Part shown: piece by piece, positions 36,679-46,068 of the stretch
Position numbering within the stretch: the stretch's first letter is position 1
Layout of the letters: each line of letters begins with the position of its first letter
DNA from: DATAZK01 sp963731205
GTDB lineage: Bacteria; Actinomycetota; Actinomycetes; Frankiales; Frankiaceae
Assembly: GCA_963731205.1 (NCBI GenBank)
Contig: CAVSUJ010000001.1
Location: 1,736,001-1,800,000 of the forward strand
Reading direction: 5' to 3'
Length of the DNA: 64,000 nt
Notes under the pieces: generated by a model
Seen by the model: the letters and a program-made list of their open reading frames with translations, nothing else
Told to the model about the DNA's origin: nothing
Databases searched by the model: none
Made by a program: the position numbers and the translations under genes

Positions 36679-38545
36679 TCAAACGGCCGGATCTGGAGGG
36701 CCGCCGTTCAACGGCGCCGGTCGGCCGAGGTGGAAGCCTTGCGCGTAGTCGACGCCCTCCTTGGCCAGCAGCTGCAGCGTTGGCTCGTCCTCGACGCCTT
36801 CAGCGATCGTCTGCAGACCGAAAGCCTGGGCCAGACTGACGATCGCGCTCACCACATGCTGGTTCGCCGGATTGGTGACCAGATCGCGGACGAACTCGAT
36901 GTCAATTTTCAGGTAGCTGATCGGCAACCTCTTCAGGTAGGTGAAACTGCCGAACCCGGTGCCGAAGTCATCCAGCGCCAGCCCGCATCCGAGCTCAGCC
37001 ACGCCTTGCGCGAAGGCCTCCCCCGCGGTGATGTCCTGCATGAGAGCGGTCTCGGTGATCTCGAAGACCAGATCTGCCGGGTCCGCTCCGGTCTCCCGGA
37101 GGTGATGTTCGATGAACGGCAGCAGATCCACCGTCCCGATGGACGCGGCGGAAATGTTCGCCTCGACGATGCCGCCTCCGCCGGCGGCAAGCGCTATGGC
37201 CTGGGCGATGACCCACCGGTCGATCTCGCCGGTGAGTCCGTACCTTTCGGCGATGGGAAGGAAGCTGCCGGGTTGGATGAGTTCCCCGTCTCGCCCGACC
37301 ATCCGAAGCAGCAGTTCTTGATTCGGCCGGCCACCTTTCAGCCCCACGATGGGTTGCGAATACAGGATGAGGCGCTGTTCATCGATGGCGTCTCTGATCC
37401 TGCCCACCCACGTGAGCGTCGCGAGCTGGCGCTGAAGGCTGGCCCGCTCCTCTTTCTCCTCGGTGGTATCGCGAAAGACGACGACCACCCCTTGTGGAGT
37501 CGGGCCGCTGTGAAGCGGCGCGGAGGAATACGCGATCGGGAAGATCGAGCCGTCCTTACGGGTGAATGCGTCGTCAAGCATGCGGATCGTGCGGCCCTGC
37601 TCGCGCACACGCAGCAATGGGCAGTCCTCATCCGCGATAGGGGTTCCGTCGGCACGTTGGAAGTGCACCGTCTCGTGCATCGGCTTGCCGCACAGTTCCT
37701 CGGCCGTCCATCCGAGCATTCGTGAGGCTGCCGGGTTCATGTAGGTGAGGCAGCCATCGGCGTCGACGGTGTAGAGGCCTTCGGCCATGTTGTCCATGAC
37801 CACTCTGCGAAACTCCTCGGCTTCCCGGCGTTCGGTGATGTCGAAGAGCACCGTGCCGACGCCGACGATCTCGTCGTTCACCCGCACCGGGTAGTAGCTG
37901 GCGAGCCAGTGGCGGATCTGTCCGGGTGTCTCCGCATTGGGGACGCTCAGGTCGACATCGCATATTGCTTCGCCCGCTAGTGCCTTCTGATAGATCGCCT
38001 CCAACCTCGGCCAGAGGTGCGGCACCACTTCAGCAACGGTGCGGCCGATCTGTTCGTCGGCGGGTCTGCCGTTGATCGTGGCCAGCAGCTGATTCATTCG
38101 TCACGATCCGGAAGTCACGATCAACGAGCTTGAAGCCGATGGGCGCGGCGGCCTCGATGCTTTCCAGCAGCGTCAGGGCGGCGATGGCTTCCTGTTCGAG
38201 CTCGCGAAGTGAAATCTCGCGCTGCTTGTGGTGTTCGATGTCAGTGGCTGTGCCGACCCACAGATGGATGTCGCCGGCTTCGTTGCGAAGCGGGACGGCG
38301 CGAGCGGCGTGCCATCGAAAAGCACCGTCGTGGCGGCGGATCCGGTATTCGCAGTCGAACGCTGTCCCGTTGGCGACGGCCTGCTGCCACGCACAGCCAG
38401 CGCGTTCGGCGTCATCGGGGTGAACCAGCGTCAGCCAGTTCCAGCCGTAGTTGGTCTCCGCCGGCCGTCCGGTGTACTCGGTGCCCTGCTTGTTGAAATA
38501 CGTCGTCGCCCCGTCCACCGATGCGGTGAACACGATGTGCGGCAC
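36679..38545 (-). CDS. PAS-PAS-PAS-EAL c-di-GMP phosphodiesterase, frameshifted
   Basis: The first frame, from GTG 38545, encodes a PAS domain (GATTYFNKQGTEYTGRP; HPDDAERAG) and the start of a second (GFKLVDRDFRIV). An indel near 38094-38104 shifts to the frame of ATG 38097. That frame completes the second PAS, adds a third (VMDNMAEGLYTVDADG) and ends in an EAL domain. EAL motifs: ELLLRM replaces EAL, with N in NISAASIG, FEITETALM, DDFGTGFGSF, KIDIEF and QTIAEGVED. These residues suggest active hydrolysis of cyclic di-GMP. No GGDEF domain is present. The true N-terminus may lie further upstream, beyond another frame change. Confidence 0.83.
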
Positions 38546-38677
38546 GGACTCGGCGATGAGCTTCGCGATCCGGACGGCTGCCGGGCCGGACGATGGCCCG
38601 GAATCAGGTGCTCGAGTCGGCGCTTCCCGGAAGTGGCAAAAGTGGTCACGTACCCATGCTCGGAGCGCACCTCCGGG

Positions 38678-39087
38678 TTACCTTAAGAAGACTGTCGTCA
38701 CGATTTTGCGGGCCGGATCGCACGACGACTCGTAATTGCCCCGATAGAGCCGCGCGGCGGCCTGCCGCGAGATGTGCAGCCGTCGAGCGACCTGCGTCAG
38801 CGTCAGGCCATCGTCGTCCACCAGCCTGCGCGCAACCTCGAACGGAGCGTGGCCACCGCACGTTCGAAGTCATGAAATGCTTCAGCCGACGCGAACCGAA
38901 TCTCCCGGCCACCGGCGCCGATCAGCCCGTCGACAACCTCGCCCAACGGGCTTCCGGCCGCCCGCGCACGACGACCGTCTTCCAAGGCCTCAACAGCAGC
39001 ATTCAGCGCCTCGCAGGCGGCCCGACCGGCTGCCGCCACCTGCTCAGCGGCGGCTGTGAACCAGTCGTCCGTCTCGCGGCCGGTCAC
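38678..39087 (-). CDS. Small helix-turn-helix DNA-binding protein, frameshifted
   Basis: From GTG 39087 the frame reads TGRETDDWFTAAAEQVAAAG and a helical region to FHDFERAVATLRS. An indel near 38838-38846 then shifts to VARRLVDDDGLTLTQVARRL, followed by HISRQAAARLYRG and the stop at 38678. The C-terminal part is a clear HTH with its recognition helix. Total about 136 aa. The GTG overlaps the stop of the AraC regulator (GTGA), so the two are coupled. Function beyond DNA binding is unknown. Confidence 0.68.
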
Positions 39088-40073
39088 CAGCGTCCGAGTA
39101 CTTCGGAAGGAGAGACACCAAACGCGTCGCGGAAGGCGCCCGCGAAGCGGCCCAGGTGGACGAAACCCCAACGTGAGGCCACGGCGCCAACCGTCACAGA
39201 ACCCGGTGCGGCGGCGGAAAGTTCGTCGTGTACGCGACGCAGCCGGATCTGGCGGAGGTAGCTCATCGGAGGCTGACCGATCTCACGGCGGAACGCCTCT
39301 TGCAACGCCCGCGCACTCACGAACACCTCGCTGGCCAGCAGGCTCGTTGACCACGCTCGCTCAGGCCGCTCCTCCAGTAGTTCGACGGCGCGAGCCAAGG
39401 TTCCGCGCCCGGCTGAAGCGGCTACCGCATTGAGTGAAGCGCTGTAATTATTGGACTGTCCAAGAAGCAAGCCGGCCAGTAACAACCGCTCGAAGTGCCG
39501 CCCGGCGACGGGATGAGCGGTGAGTCCACCCGGGCGCTCGAACTCCCCAGCGAGCAGTGCAAGAGCGTCACACCAGCCCCGCGCCGCGGGTGAAGCAAGA
39601 TCCATCGTGGGATCGAAGGCGAGCGGTTGCGACGCGCTTCCGCCCAGCAGATGCTCGAGTTCGAGCTCCACCGCCCACGTCGGAATCATGAGGCACAGCT
39701 GCTCACAGTCGGCGTCCCACCTGATATCGGCGGGCATCGCCGGAACGAACACCGCAGCACGGCGAGGGGAAGTGGCAACGGAGCCGAGATTGCCGCACCT
39801 GGACAGCGTTCGCCCTCGCATCGGAACGTTGATGTGGTAGCACTTCGCCTCGACGGTTCGCAATCGCACATCACCGCCATAGCGGAGCCGGCCGACGGTC
39901 ATGCTCCCCACCTGGAAAGCATCGAGCCGCATGTCGAGTGGCCGCGCGACGCCGATCGGGTCCAGACGATGTGGAAGGTAGACGTCGGTCACGATCTCGC
40001 GGGCCTCATCGGGATCGGCGGTCCGGACGATCTGGTGAGCCCGGTTCGCAGCTGGCCCGGTGATCGCGCTCAT
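39084..40073 (-). CDS. AraC-family transcriptional regulator
   Basis: 329 aa. The N-terminal half is a cupin-type AraC-binding-like-2 domain (YHINVPMRGRTLSRCGN and then RAAVFVPAMPADIRW). The C-terminal half is a double HTH (SARALQEAFRREIGQPPMSY, LRQIRLRRVHDEL and WGFVHLGRFAGAFRDAFG). This build is typical of regulators of aromatic or xenobiotic catabolism. The start is ATG 40073; a longer in-frame extension upstream has low similarity. It is coupled to the small HTH gene. Confidence 0.9.
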   Translation of the reverse strand: MSAITGPAANRAHQIVRTADPDEAREIVTDVYLPHRLDPIGVARPLDMRLDAFQVGSMTVGRLRYGGDVRLRTVEAKCYHINVPMRGRTLSRCGNLGSVATSPRRAAVFVPAMPADIRWDADCEQLCLMIPTWAVELELEHLLGGSASQPLAFDPTMDLASPAARGWCDALALLAGEFERPGGLTAHPVAGRHFERLLLAGLLLGQSNNYSASLNAVAASAGRGTLARAVELLEERPERAWSTSLLASEVFVSARALQEAFRREIGQPPMSYLRQIRLRRVHDELSAAAPGSVTVGAVASRWGFVHLGRFAGAFRDAFGVSPSEVLGRW

Positions 40074-41034
40074 GCGCGCCGGCCGCGACCGCGAATGCTG
40101 AGCACGCGTCTGACGCTCACCACACGGCAGACGTCCATGTCCATCCTTTGTCCCAAGCCTTAGCCATCGCTCGGCATCTCGCGCCAGCCGCAAAGATCCG
40201 CCCGGCGCCAGCACCTCTGGAGCAACCAGGGTTACAAAAATCGCCGGTTGCCTGCAGTGCAACGACGGGCTGTTGGCTTCCCCGCGGCCGCAGGGCGATA
40301 TAGCCAGTGAACAGCCTAATTCGGGATCGCGCTATCCGCGTCGCGCCGGTGATTGTCCAACATGCGCTGCCTGCTGCGATTTGACGCCACTCCACAGCCT
40401 GGCGATCCGAAAACGTTGCCGTGCAGATGACTGAGCCGAGCCAGCTTCCCAGCGTTGTCACAGAGCTGCCGAGAAGCTCGTGAGGTCTCAGCGCCTGCTA
40501 GCACCGGGGATAGTCGCCCTGACACTGTTGCGGCGACGGCAGCGTGGGCTGCATCGGCATCGCCGACGAGTTCCATCACCGAGGGGCGAGCGAGCGTCCC
40601 ATCTGCTCCTCAGCTGCACTTGTCACCCTACGAACGATCTACTCATCGAGTCTTCACAGTTACGAGATATCCGGCGCCGTGCTGGCGACCAGCAGCGCCT
40701 GCCGCTCAAAGGCGTACCGGATCACGTTCAGCGGCGCCAACGGCAAGCCCCTCGCCCAAGTCGGCGGATTCCTCGACGGTTCGGGGCATGCCTCGCCCGA
40801 CCTGACGCACTACCGGTTGGCCACGGCGGAGGTCACCAACATTGGCGTCGTGGTGACGGGCTGAACGCCGACCTCTCAAAGGGTCCGCGAGCCGGTTGTG
40901 CCGGTCGTCCAGTCGCGGTAGGTGAGCAGGACGTCCCGGCGACGAGCGCGGCTGCCTACCGACGAGGGACTTCGGTGGGCGGCGCATACTGCGGAGCCGA
41001 GAGGCACCCGCAAGATGCGAGAGAGGACGGCGGA
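40074..41034. other. 961-bp gene-poor stretch
   Basis: No recognised gene on either strand. A plus-strand frame at 40544-40864 ends in a stretch (AYRITFSGANGKPLAQVGGF) with protein-like composition but no ribosome-binding site, so it may be a decayed fragment. Base composition is lower in GC than in neighbouring genes. The right end holds the leader of the NTF2-like gene. Confidence 0.45.
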
Positions 41035-41457
41035 GTGAGTCAGACGGAACGCAACCGGGCGATGGTCCTCGAGTACATGGACGCGTTCGCGACCTTCGAC
41101 CCGGACCGATACTTCCCTTATTTGGCCGAGGATCCCGTCTACATCGCTGGCGCGAACGTTCGTAGGGGACGGGCTGCCTTCAAGGCCAACACGGACGCCG
41201 GTCGCTTGCTCTACCCGCATCCTGAGACGGCAACGCGCGAACTGATCGCGGTGCTGGCGGACGGTGATTGGGTGGCGGTCCTGCTTCGCCGCCGTGCTGT
41301 GACGAACAAGGTCGACGATTACGAAAACATCTACGGGATGTTCTACGAGGTCAAAGACGGCAAGATCGTCACGCAGGTGGAATTGCTCGACTTCCGAGTG
41401 TCTGCCGAGAAATTCGACCTGTCCGTACTGTCCCAGCTCGGTCGCGACGAGGTGTGA
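41035..41457 (+). CDS. SnoaL/NTF2-like protein
   Basis: 140 aa from GTG 41035. The pattern matches the NTF2-like superfamily: MVLEYMDAFATFDPDRYFPY, then an acidic loop, GANVRRGRAAFKANTDAG and YENIYGMFYEVKDGKIVTQV. Members act as isomerases, cyclases or small-ligand binders. A VOC-fold gene follows after 12 bp, so they are probably co-transcribed. Confidence 0.8.
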   Translation: MSQTERNRAMVLEYMDAFATFDPDRYFPYLAEDPVYIAGANVRRGRAAFKANTDAGRLLYPHPETATRELIAVLADGDWVAVLLRRRAVTNKVDDYENIYGMFYEVKDGKIVTQVELLDFRVSAEKFDLSVLSQLGRDEV

Positions 41458-41469
41458 GGGGTAGTCCCG

Positions 41470-41868
41470 ATGTCCGACAACGCCGGCGCTGGGATGTCGA
41501 TCGGCAACATCGCGATCTGGGTGCGTGACCTCGCTCGCTCGGTCGACTTCTACACCAACGGCCTTGGGCTCGACATCCTCGCCACTGTGGACGCCGGCGA
41601 CATCCAGGAGGTCATCGTCGGTCGCGGCGGAACGGGTGGCCAGTTGATGCTGGCGGCGCGGGCCGGCGAACCGTCGGCGGCGCCTGCCGGCATCTGGAAG
41701 GTCTTCCTGACATCCGAGGACGCGGCCGCGGACTACGTGCGGGCGATTGCGGCCGGTGCCGTCGCCGTGGCCGAGCCTTACGACATTGCCGGATTCGGGG
41801 TGACGATCGCGCTGGTACAGGATCCGGACGGCTACCTGCTGGAGATCGGCCAGATCCGTCCGCGGTGA
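41470..41868 (+). CDS. VOC-family (glyoxalase fold) protein
   Basis: 132 aa. The usual beta-alpha-beta start AIWVRDLARSVDFYTNGLGL is followed by GGQLMLAARAG, and the C-terminal DPDGYLLEIGQ carries the expected Glu ligand. These proteins are metal-dependent lyases, dioxygenases or binding proteins. ATG 41470 (alternative 41494). It pairs with the NTF2-like gene upstream. Confidence 0.85.
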   Translation: MSDNAGAGMSIGNIAIWVRDLARSVDFYTNGLGLDILATVDAGDIQEVIVGRGGTGGQLMLAARAGEPSAAPAGIWKVFLTSEDAAADYVRAIAAGAVAVAEPYDIAGFGVTIALVQDPDGYLLEIGQIRPR

Positions 41869-41878
41869 CCGGTTCCCC

Positions 41879-42022
41879 TCAGCGGGCACTGGACTGCCCG
41901 GCTTGCTTACGGAAGTCCCAGCTGACGATCTTTGCGGGTATCAGACGCAGCCAGGCGTGCCGGCCGTCGTAGCGAAAAGTGTTGCTGTCCAAGTACTTTT
42001 CCAGCTCTCGGTCAAGAATTGG
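41879..42022 (-). pseudogene. C-terminal remnant of a PPOX/FMN-binding protein
   Basis: About 45 residues at the end of a minus-strand frame read ELEKYLDSNTFRYDGRHAWL followed by RLIPAKIVSWDFRK. This matches the C-terminal strand-loop region of pyridoxamine-5'-phosphate-oxidase-like proteins. Nothing upstream in any frame resembles the rest of the family, so most of the gene is missing. It lies between convergent VOC and SDR genes. Confidence 0.5.
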
Positions 42023-42098
42023 TCTCGCTCGTCGTTCGTCATGGCGATCCGGCGGCCGCGGCGCTGTTGCCCGTGCTCGGCCTCGAGACCCTCGGCGC

Positions 42099-42875
42099 TC
42101 ACTTGAACATGCCGCCAGACACGGACAGATCGTCGCCGGTGACGAAGGACGAGGCGTCGCTCGCGAGGTAGAGCACCGGGCCGACGATCTCGGCCACGTC
42201 AGCAACGCGCTTCATCATCGTGCCGTTGGCGACGAGGTCGAGAAATCCTGGGGCGGTACGTGCGCCCCCCTCCATCATTTCGGTGAGGAACGGGCCCGGC
42301 GAGAGCACATTGACCCGCACCTTCCACGGTGCCCATTCCTGCGCGTTGCTCTTGGTGAGGTTGATGAGCGCGGCCTTCGATGCCCCATAGGCGCAGACGT
42401 TAGGGCCACCGGAGTAGCCCGCCATCGTGGCAATGTTGATGATGCTGCCGCCGCCACGCTCGCGCATGACAGGAGCCATGCACTGGCTCATCCGCAACGG
42501 GCCTTCGAGGTTGACCGAGAAGACCTTGCGCCAGTACTCGAGCGTCATGTCTGACGCGGTGACGCGCGCCGGATTGATCCCGGCGTTGTTGACCAGAACG
42601 TCGATGCCACCGAACCGCTCACAGACAGCTTCGACGAATGCCGGGATGGCGTCCCAATCACCGACATGGCAAGCGATTCCCTCGACCACGCCGCCGGTTT
42701 CCTCGCTCAGCTCCTGCGCTACCTCTCGGCACAGTTCCGGCTTGCGGCTGCTGACCACCACCGATGCTCCCGCCGCCGCCAGCCCGCGAGCCATCGCCTT
42801 CCCGATGCCCTTGGTCGATCCGGTCACCACAGCGACTCGGCCGTCGAGTCGGAACAGATCTTGCGGCACTCTCAT
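42099..42875 (-). CDS. Short-chain dehydrogenase/reductase (SDR)
   Basis: 258 aa classical SDR. The cofactor motif is VAVVTGSTKGIGKAMARGLA, followed by the NNAG strand VLVNNAGINPARV and the catalytic Ser and Tyr-Lys in YSGGPNVCAYGASKAALINL. The C-terminal VSGGMFK is typical of the FabG-like group. Start ATG 42875; the longer frame to 42953 is less likely. It is divergent from the second substrate-binding protein gene across a region with a palindromic site. Confidence 0.92.
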   Translation of the reverse strand: MRVPQDLFRLDGRVAVVTGSTKGIGKAMARGLAAAGASVVVSSRKPELCREVAQELSEETGGVVEGIACHVGDWDAIPAFVEAVCERFGGIDVLVNNAGINPARVTASDMTLEYWRKVFSVNLEGPLRMSQCMAPVMRERGGGSIINIATMAGYSGGPNVCAYGASKAALINLTKSNAQEWAPWKVRVNVLSPGPFLTEMMEGGARTAPGFLDLVANGTMMKRVADVAEIVGPVLYLASDASSFVTGDDLSVSGGMFK

Positions 42876-42964
42876 CACTCCATCCTGCTGCGGCGACGGC
42901 CGCGGGCCGAGCCGCAGAGACCAGACCGGGCGCGCTCTTGTGAGCCCGGACACACCCTGCTAGC

Positions 42965-42990
42965 GTATAGATGCATTGATACAGGCATCT
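42965..42990. promoter_or_regulatory. AT-rich palindromic operator candidate
   Basis: An imperfect palindrome GTATAGATGCATTGATAC (42965-42982; 14 of 18 symmetric positions) overlaps a second inverted repeat, AGATGC (42969-42974) with GCATCT (42985-42990). AT-rich dyads are rare in this DNA. The site lies between the divergent SDR and substrate-binding protein genes. Confidence 0.45.
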
Positions 42991-43060
42991 TCATGGGTCA
43001 CGTCAAGTCCCGGTCGTTGCCTGGTCGACCCGCCACTGCTTTCACCGTCGAAGGACAGAC

Positions 43061-44484
43061 ATGCCGCTGCGCCGCCGCCTCGTTGCCGCCCGGAGCCCAG
43101 GGCTCCACCTGCGAACGCGACGAGCTACCGCGCTTGCCGCCGCAGCGATCGTGCTCGGCGCGGGCGGACTCGTCGCCTGCGGGCGCAGCAGCAGCGGTGG
43201 CGGCACCTCCCCCACCAAAAGCGCAACCGCTGCCACGAGCACACCGACGCACCGAGCACTGCCACGGCTGCCGGCAGCTTCGGGTCGCTGAAGAACATCT
43301 GCGGCCCGGGTAAGGCCACGGGAGCTACCGCCCGGGGGGTGACGAATACGGAGATCGACCTCTCGACGTTCTCCGATACCGGCAACACCATCCAGCCGGG
43401 ACTCGAGCAGGAGTTCTTCGACACGGGTGACGCCTTCGTCAAGTGGTGCAACGCGGCCGGTGGAATCAACGGACGCACGATCGTGCTTCACAAACGCGAC
43501 GCCAAATTGTTCAACTCGGCCTCCGTGGTCGTCCAGGCCTGCCAGAGCGACTTCATGGAGGTCGGGGGCGGAACGGCTCTCGACGACGCCACCGTCAAAC
43601 CCCGCCTGGCGTGCGGTTTGGGTGATATCCCCGCCTACCACGTCTCGCCGAAGGCCGTCACCGCCGGACTTCAGGTAGCCATCGGCGGCGCCCCGTCCAC
43701 GCAGGCATACGTCGGCCCGTACCTGGCGCTCGCGGCCCAAACGCCCTCCTTCAAACAGCACACCGGTGTCTGGGTCAACAACCTCGGCTCGATCGCCCCG
43801 CAGGGCAAGCGCACCCAAGCCGGATTGGTGAAATCCGGCTTCACCGTCAAGGACTTCCAGGAATTCCCGCAGACCGTTGCCAACTGGCGCCCCTATCTGT
43901 CGGTCTCGAAAAACGCCGGGACCGAGCTGCTCGGCGCCACCGGCCTGCCGAACTACTCGCCGCTGTTTTCGGGCTTCACCGATGTCGGCTTCTCCCTCAA
44001 GGCGCTGCTCCTGACGCCGGACAACTACAAGTCGGCGGTGTCCGACGCGTGGGCGGCAGCTCCCAACCCGCCTGCCACGTACGTGTACTCGAACTACATC
44101 CCGTTCGAGCTCGCGGGCTCCAACCCGGTCGCCAAGCAAGCCGTCGATCTGCTCACCACGACCACCACGGCCAAGAAGCTTTCCGGCTTCTCGGCGCTGT
44201 CCTTGTCGGCTTGGCTGCTGTGGGCCGAATCGGCGACCGAGTGCGGATCCACCCTCACGGTGAAGTGCGTACTGGACAAGGCCGCCCAGCATCCTGAGTG
44301 GGACGCTGGTGGCTTCGGCGCGCCGTTCAACACCGACCCCGCGAAGCTCAGCTACAGCGAGTGCTTCCTGATGCTCAAGATCGACAAGTCCGGGTTCACC
44401 TACGACAAGACCGTGACCAACCCGAACAAGGGCTTGTTCAACTGCAACGCCGACAACATCGTCAACGGCCTCCCCAGCTTCTGA
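43061..44484 (+). CDS. ABC transporter substrate-binding lipoprotein, second copy, frameshifted
   Basis: ATG 43061 starts a lipoprotein signal (hydrophobic core AAAAIVLGAGGLVACGRSS with a lipobox LVAC) and a Ser/Thr linker. An indel near 43232-43250 shifts the frame to the mature protein, which begins TATAAGSFGSLKNICGPGKA and runs to the stop at 44484. Mature features include NTEIDLSTFSDTGN, WCNAAGGINGRTIVLHKRDA and several cysteines. It is the same type I binding fold as the gene at 32850. The frameshift lies in low-complexity sequence. No permease genes are adjacent. The next gene starts 23 bp later. Confidence 0.82.
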
Positions 44485-44507
44485 CCGACTCCCCTGAAAG
44501 GAGATCG

Positions 44508-44975
44508 ATGATCACACTCACCGACGTGCAGGGCGTGCTCGCCCACTGGTGGTACTCCTACGACCAGGGCGAGCTCGACGTCCTACCGAACCTGCTCACC
44601 GCAGACATCCACTTCTCCTGCGAGAGCGACACCGGCACCACCGCGTTCGAGGACTTCATCCGCTGCGACACCCGCGGCCGCGACGAGGTCATGGCGTGGC
44701 AGACCGACCACCGGCTCAACAGCCCCTACCCGCTGCGGCACAGCGGGACGAACATCCATCTCACCCGCACTGAAGGAAACGAGGCCGACTTCGCCTCCTA
44801 CATCGTCGTCACGCAGATCGTCGACGGCGCCGTCAGCCCGCTGTCCACCGGCCTCGTTCGCGGAACGGTCCGCCTCGACGGCGACGCGGTTCGCATCTCT
44901 CGACTCCGGGTCACTCTCGACACCCAGTCGTCTGTTCCGCTGGCCGAGCACCGCGCCGCGGCGTCCATCAGCTGA
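44508..44975 (+). CDS. SnoaL/NTF2-like protein (aromatic-ring-dioxygenase-beta-like fold)
   Basis: 155 aa, start ATG 44508 with AAAGGAG five bases upstream. The cone-fold pattern is visible: VQGVLAHWWYSYDQGELDVL, acidic loop TADIHFSCESDTGT, then LRHSGTNIHLTRTEGNEADF. It is close to the family containing dehydratases and small subunits of ring oxygenases. It sits between the binding protein and an HxD...H protein, in one tightly spaced operon. Confidence 0.8.
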   Translation: MITLTDVQGVLAHWWYSYDQGELDVLPNLLTADIHFSCESDTGTTAFEDFIRCDTRGRDEVMAWQTDHRLNSPYPLRHSGTNIHLTRTEGNEADFASYIVVTQIVDGAVSPLSTGLVRGTVRLDGDAVRISRLRVTLDTQSSVPLAEHRAAASIS

Positions 44976-44992
44976 GTTGTGGAGGCTTTGCT

Positions 44993-46042
44993 GTGACTGA
45001 CTACCAGCACGAACTCGCCCGCATCCTGCGGCCCGTAGCGCGGCCCCAGATCCTCGACGGCGTCTACACCGACGATCAGCACACGCGCATGCTCGACGTC
45101 ATCAAAGCCAACGGGCCATGGCCGACGATCACCGCGCACCACTTCGACACCGCCGAAGAACTCATCGCCACCTCGACCGGCGTCGTCCCCGAGGGACTGA
45201 ACCTGACCCTCGACGATCTCGCCACCGCACACTTCCGCGGCTTCTTCGGCCAGAACTCCGTTGCCTACTACCCCGAGCTCGAGGACTGCTTCTACAACAG
45301 CCACTTCCTCGAACTGGTCCGTGACTACTGGGGAGCCAAGTACGCCCAGCCGACCATGATGCTGTTCAACCTTTGCGGGCCGCACAAAAGCGGGCTGAAT
45401 GCCCACCTGGACGCGGTGACGTTCCGCGGCATCCGCTACGAAAACTCGCCGGTGTGGCTGCAGAACGTCATGGGCAAGTCAGGGCTGTTCACCGATTACC
45501 TGGAGAAGATGGCCCAGGTCATCACGTGGTGGTACCTCGGCGAGAACGGCACCTTCACCTACTGGCCCGACGGCCCGCTCGAGCCGCCGGTCCGCCTCGA
45601 GCACCCGCTGTGGAACAAGGGCGTCGTCGTGCAGAACGAGCTGATGTTTCACCGCGGCGACCCGGTCGGCGCCCCCGGCGACCGCGACGTGCCGGGCTTG
45701 GCCCACCGCAGCCTGCTCGGCTACGACTCCGGCGACGACACGTGGAAGATCACGACCGACGGCACGCCCATCCGGACCTATCAGCCCGCAGAGATGCGGC
45801 TACTCGTGCACTGGAGCTCACAGGTGTACGCCGATCTGGACGAGCTGAAGGTCTCGATGGATCACACGGACGACCTGACCCACGACATGGTCTTCGAACG
45901 GCTGCTCGCCGACATGCGCGAGAAGGGCGTCCGCGTAGCCGAGCCCAGCGACCCGCTGCACGACAACGACTTCATCCGCGCCTTGATCGCGACCTACACG
46001 ATCGCCCCCACGACCGACTGGGCCACCCCCGACGCGGCCTAG
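44993..46042 (+). CDS. Unrecognised protein, possible Fe(II)/2-oxoglutarate-type oxygenase
   Basis: 349 aa from GTG 44993 with GGAGG upstream. No family is certain. The middle contains GLNAHLDAVTFRGIRYENS, whose HLD is an H-x-D motif. A distal histidine lies about 75 residues later in NELMFHRGDPVGAPGD, and an arginine in EMRLLVHWSSQVY. This spacing resembles the iron- and co-substrate-binding triad of PhyH-type dioxygenases. The fold would need confirmation. It is coupled to the NTF2-like gene (17 bp). Confidence 0.6.
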   Translation: MTDYQHELARILRPVARPQILDGVYTDDQHTRMLDVIKANGPWPTITAHHFDTAEELIATSTGVVPEGLNLTLDDLATAHFRGFFGQNSVAYYPELEDCFYNSHFLELVRDYWGAKYAQPTMMLFNLCGPHKSGLNAHLDAVTFRGIRYENSPVWLQNVMGKSGLFTDYLEKMAQVITWWYLGENGTFTYWPDGPLEPPVRLEHPLWNKGVVVQNELMFHRGDPVGAPGDRDVPGLAHRSLLGYDSGDDTWKITTDGTPIRTYQPAEMRLLVHWSSQVYADLDELKVSMDHTDDLTHDMVFERLLADMREKGVRVAEPSDPLHDNDFIRALIATYTIAPTTDWATPDAA

Positions 46043-46068
46043 CCACCGAACTCCACAAGGAGCACCAC

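Noticed and set aside
40876..41889. 337-aa frame antisense to the NTF2-like and VOC genes
   Set aside because: The plus-strand products have clear family patterns, while this frame has none.
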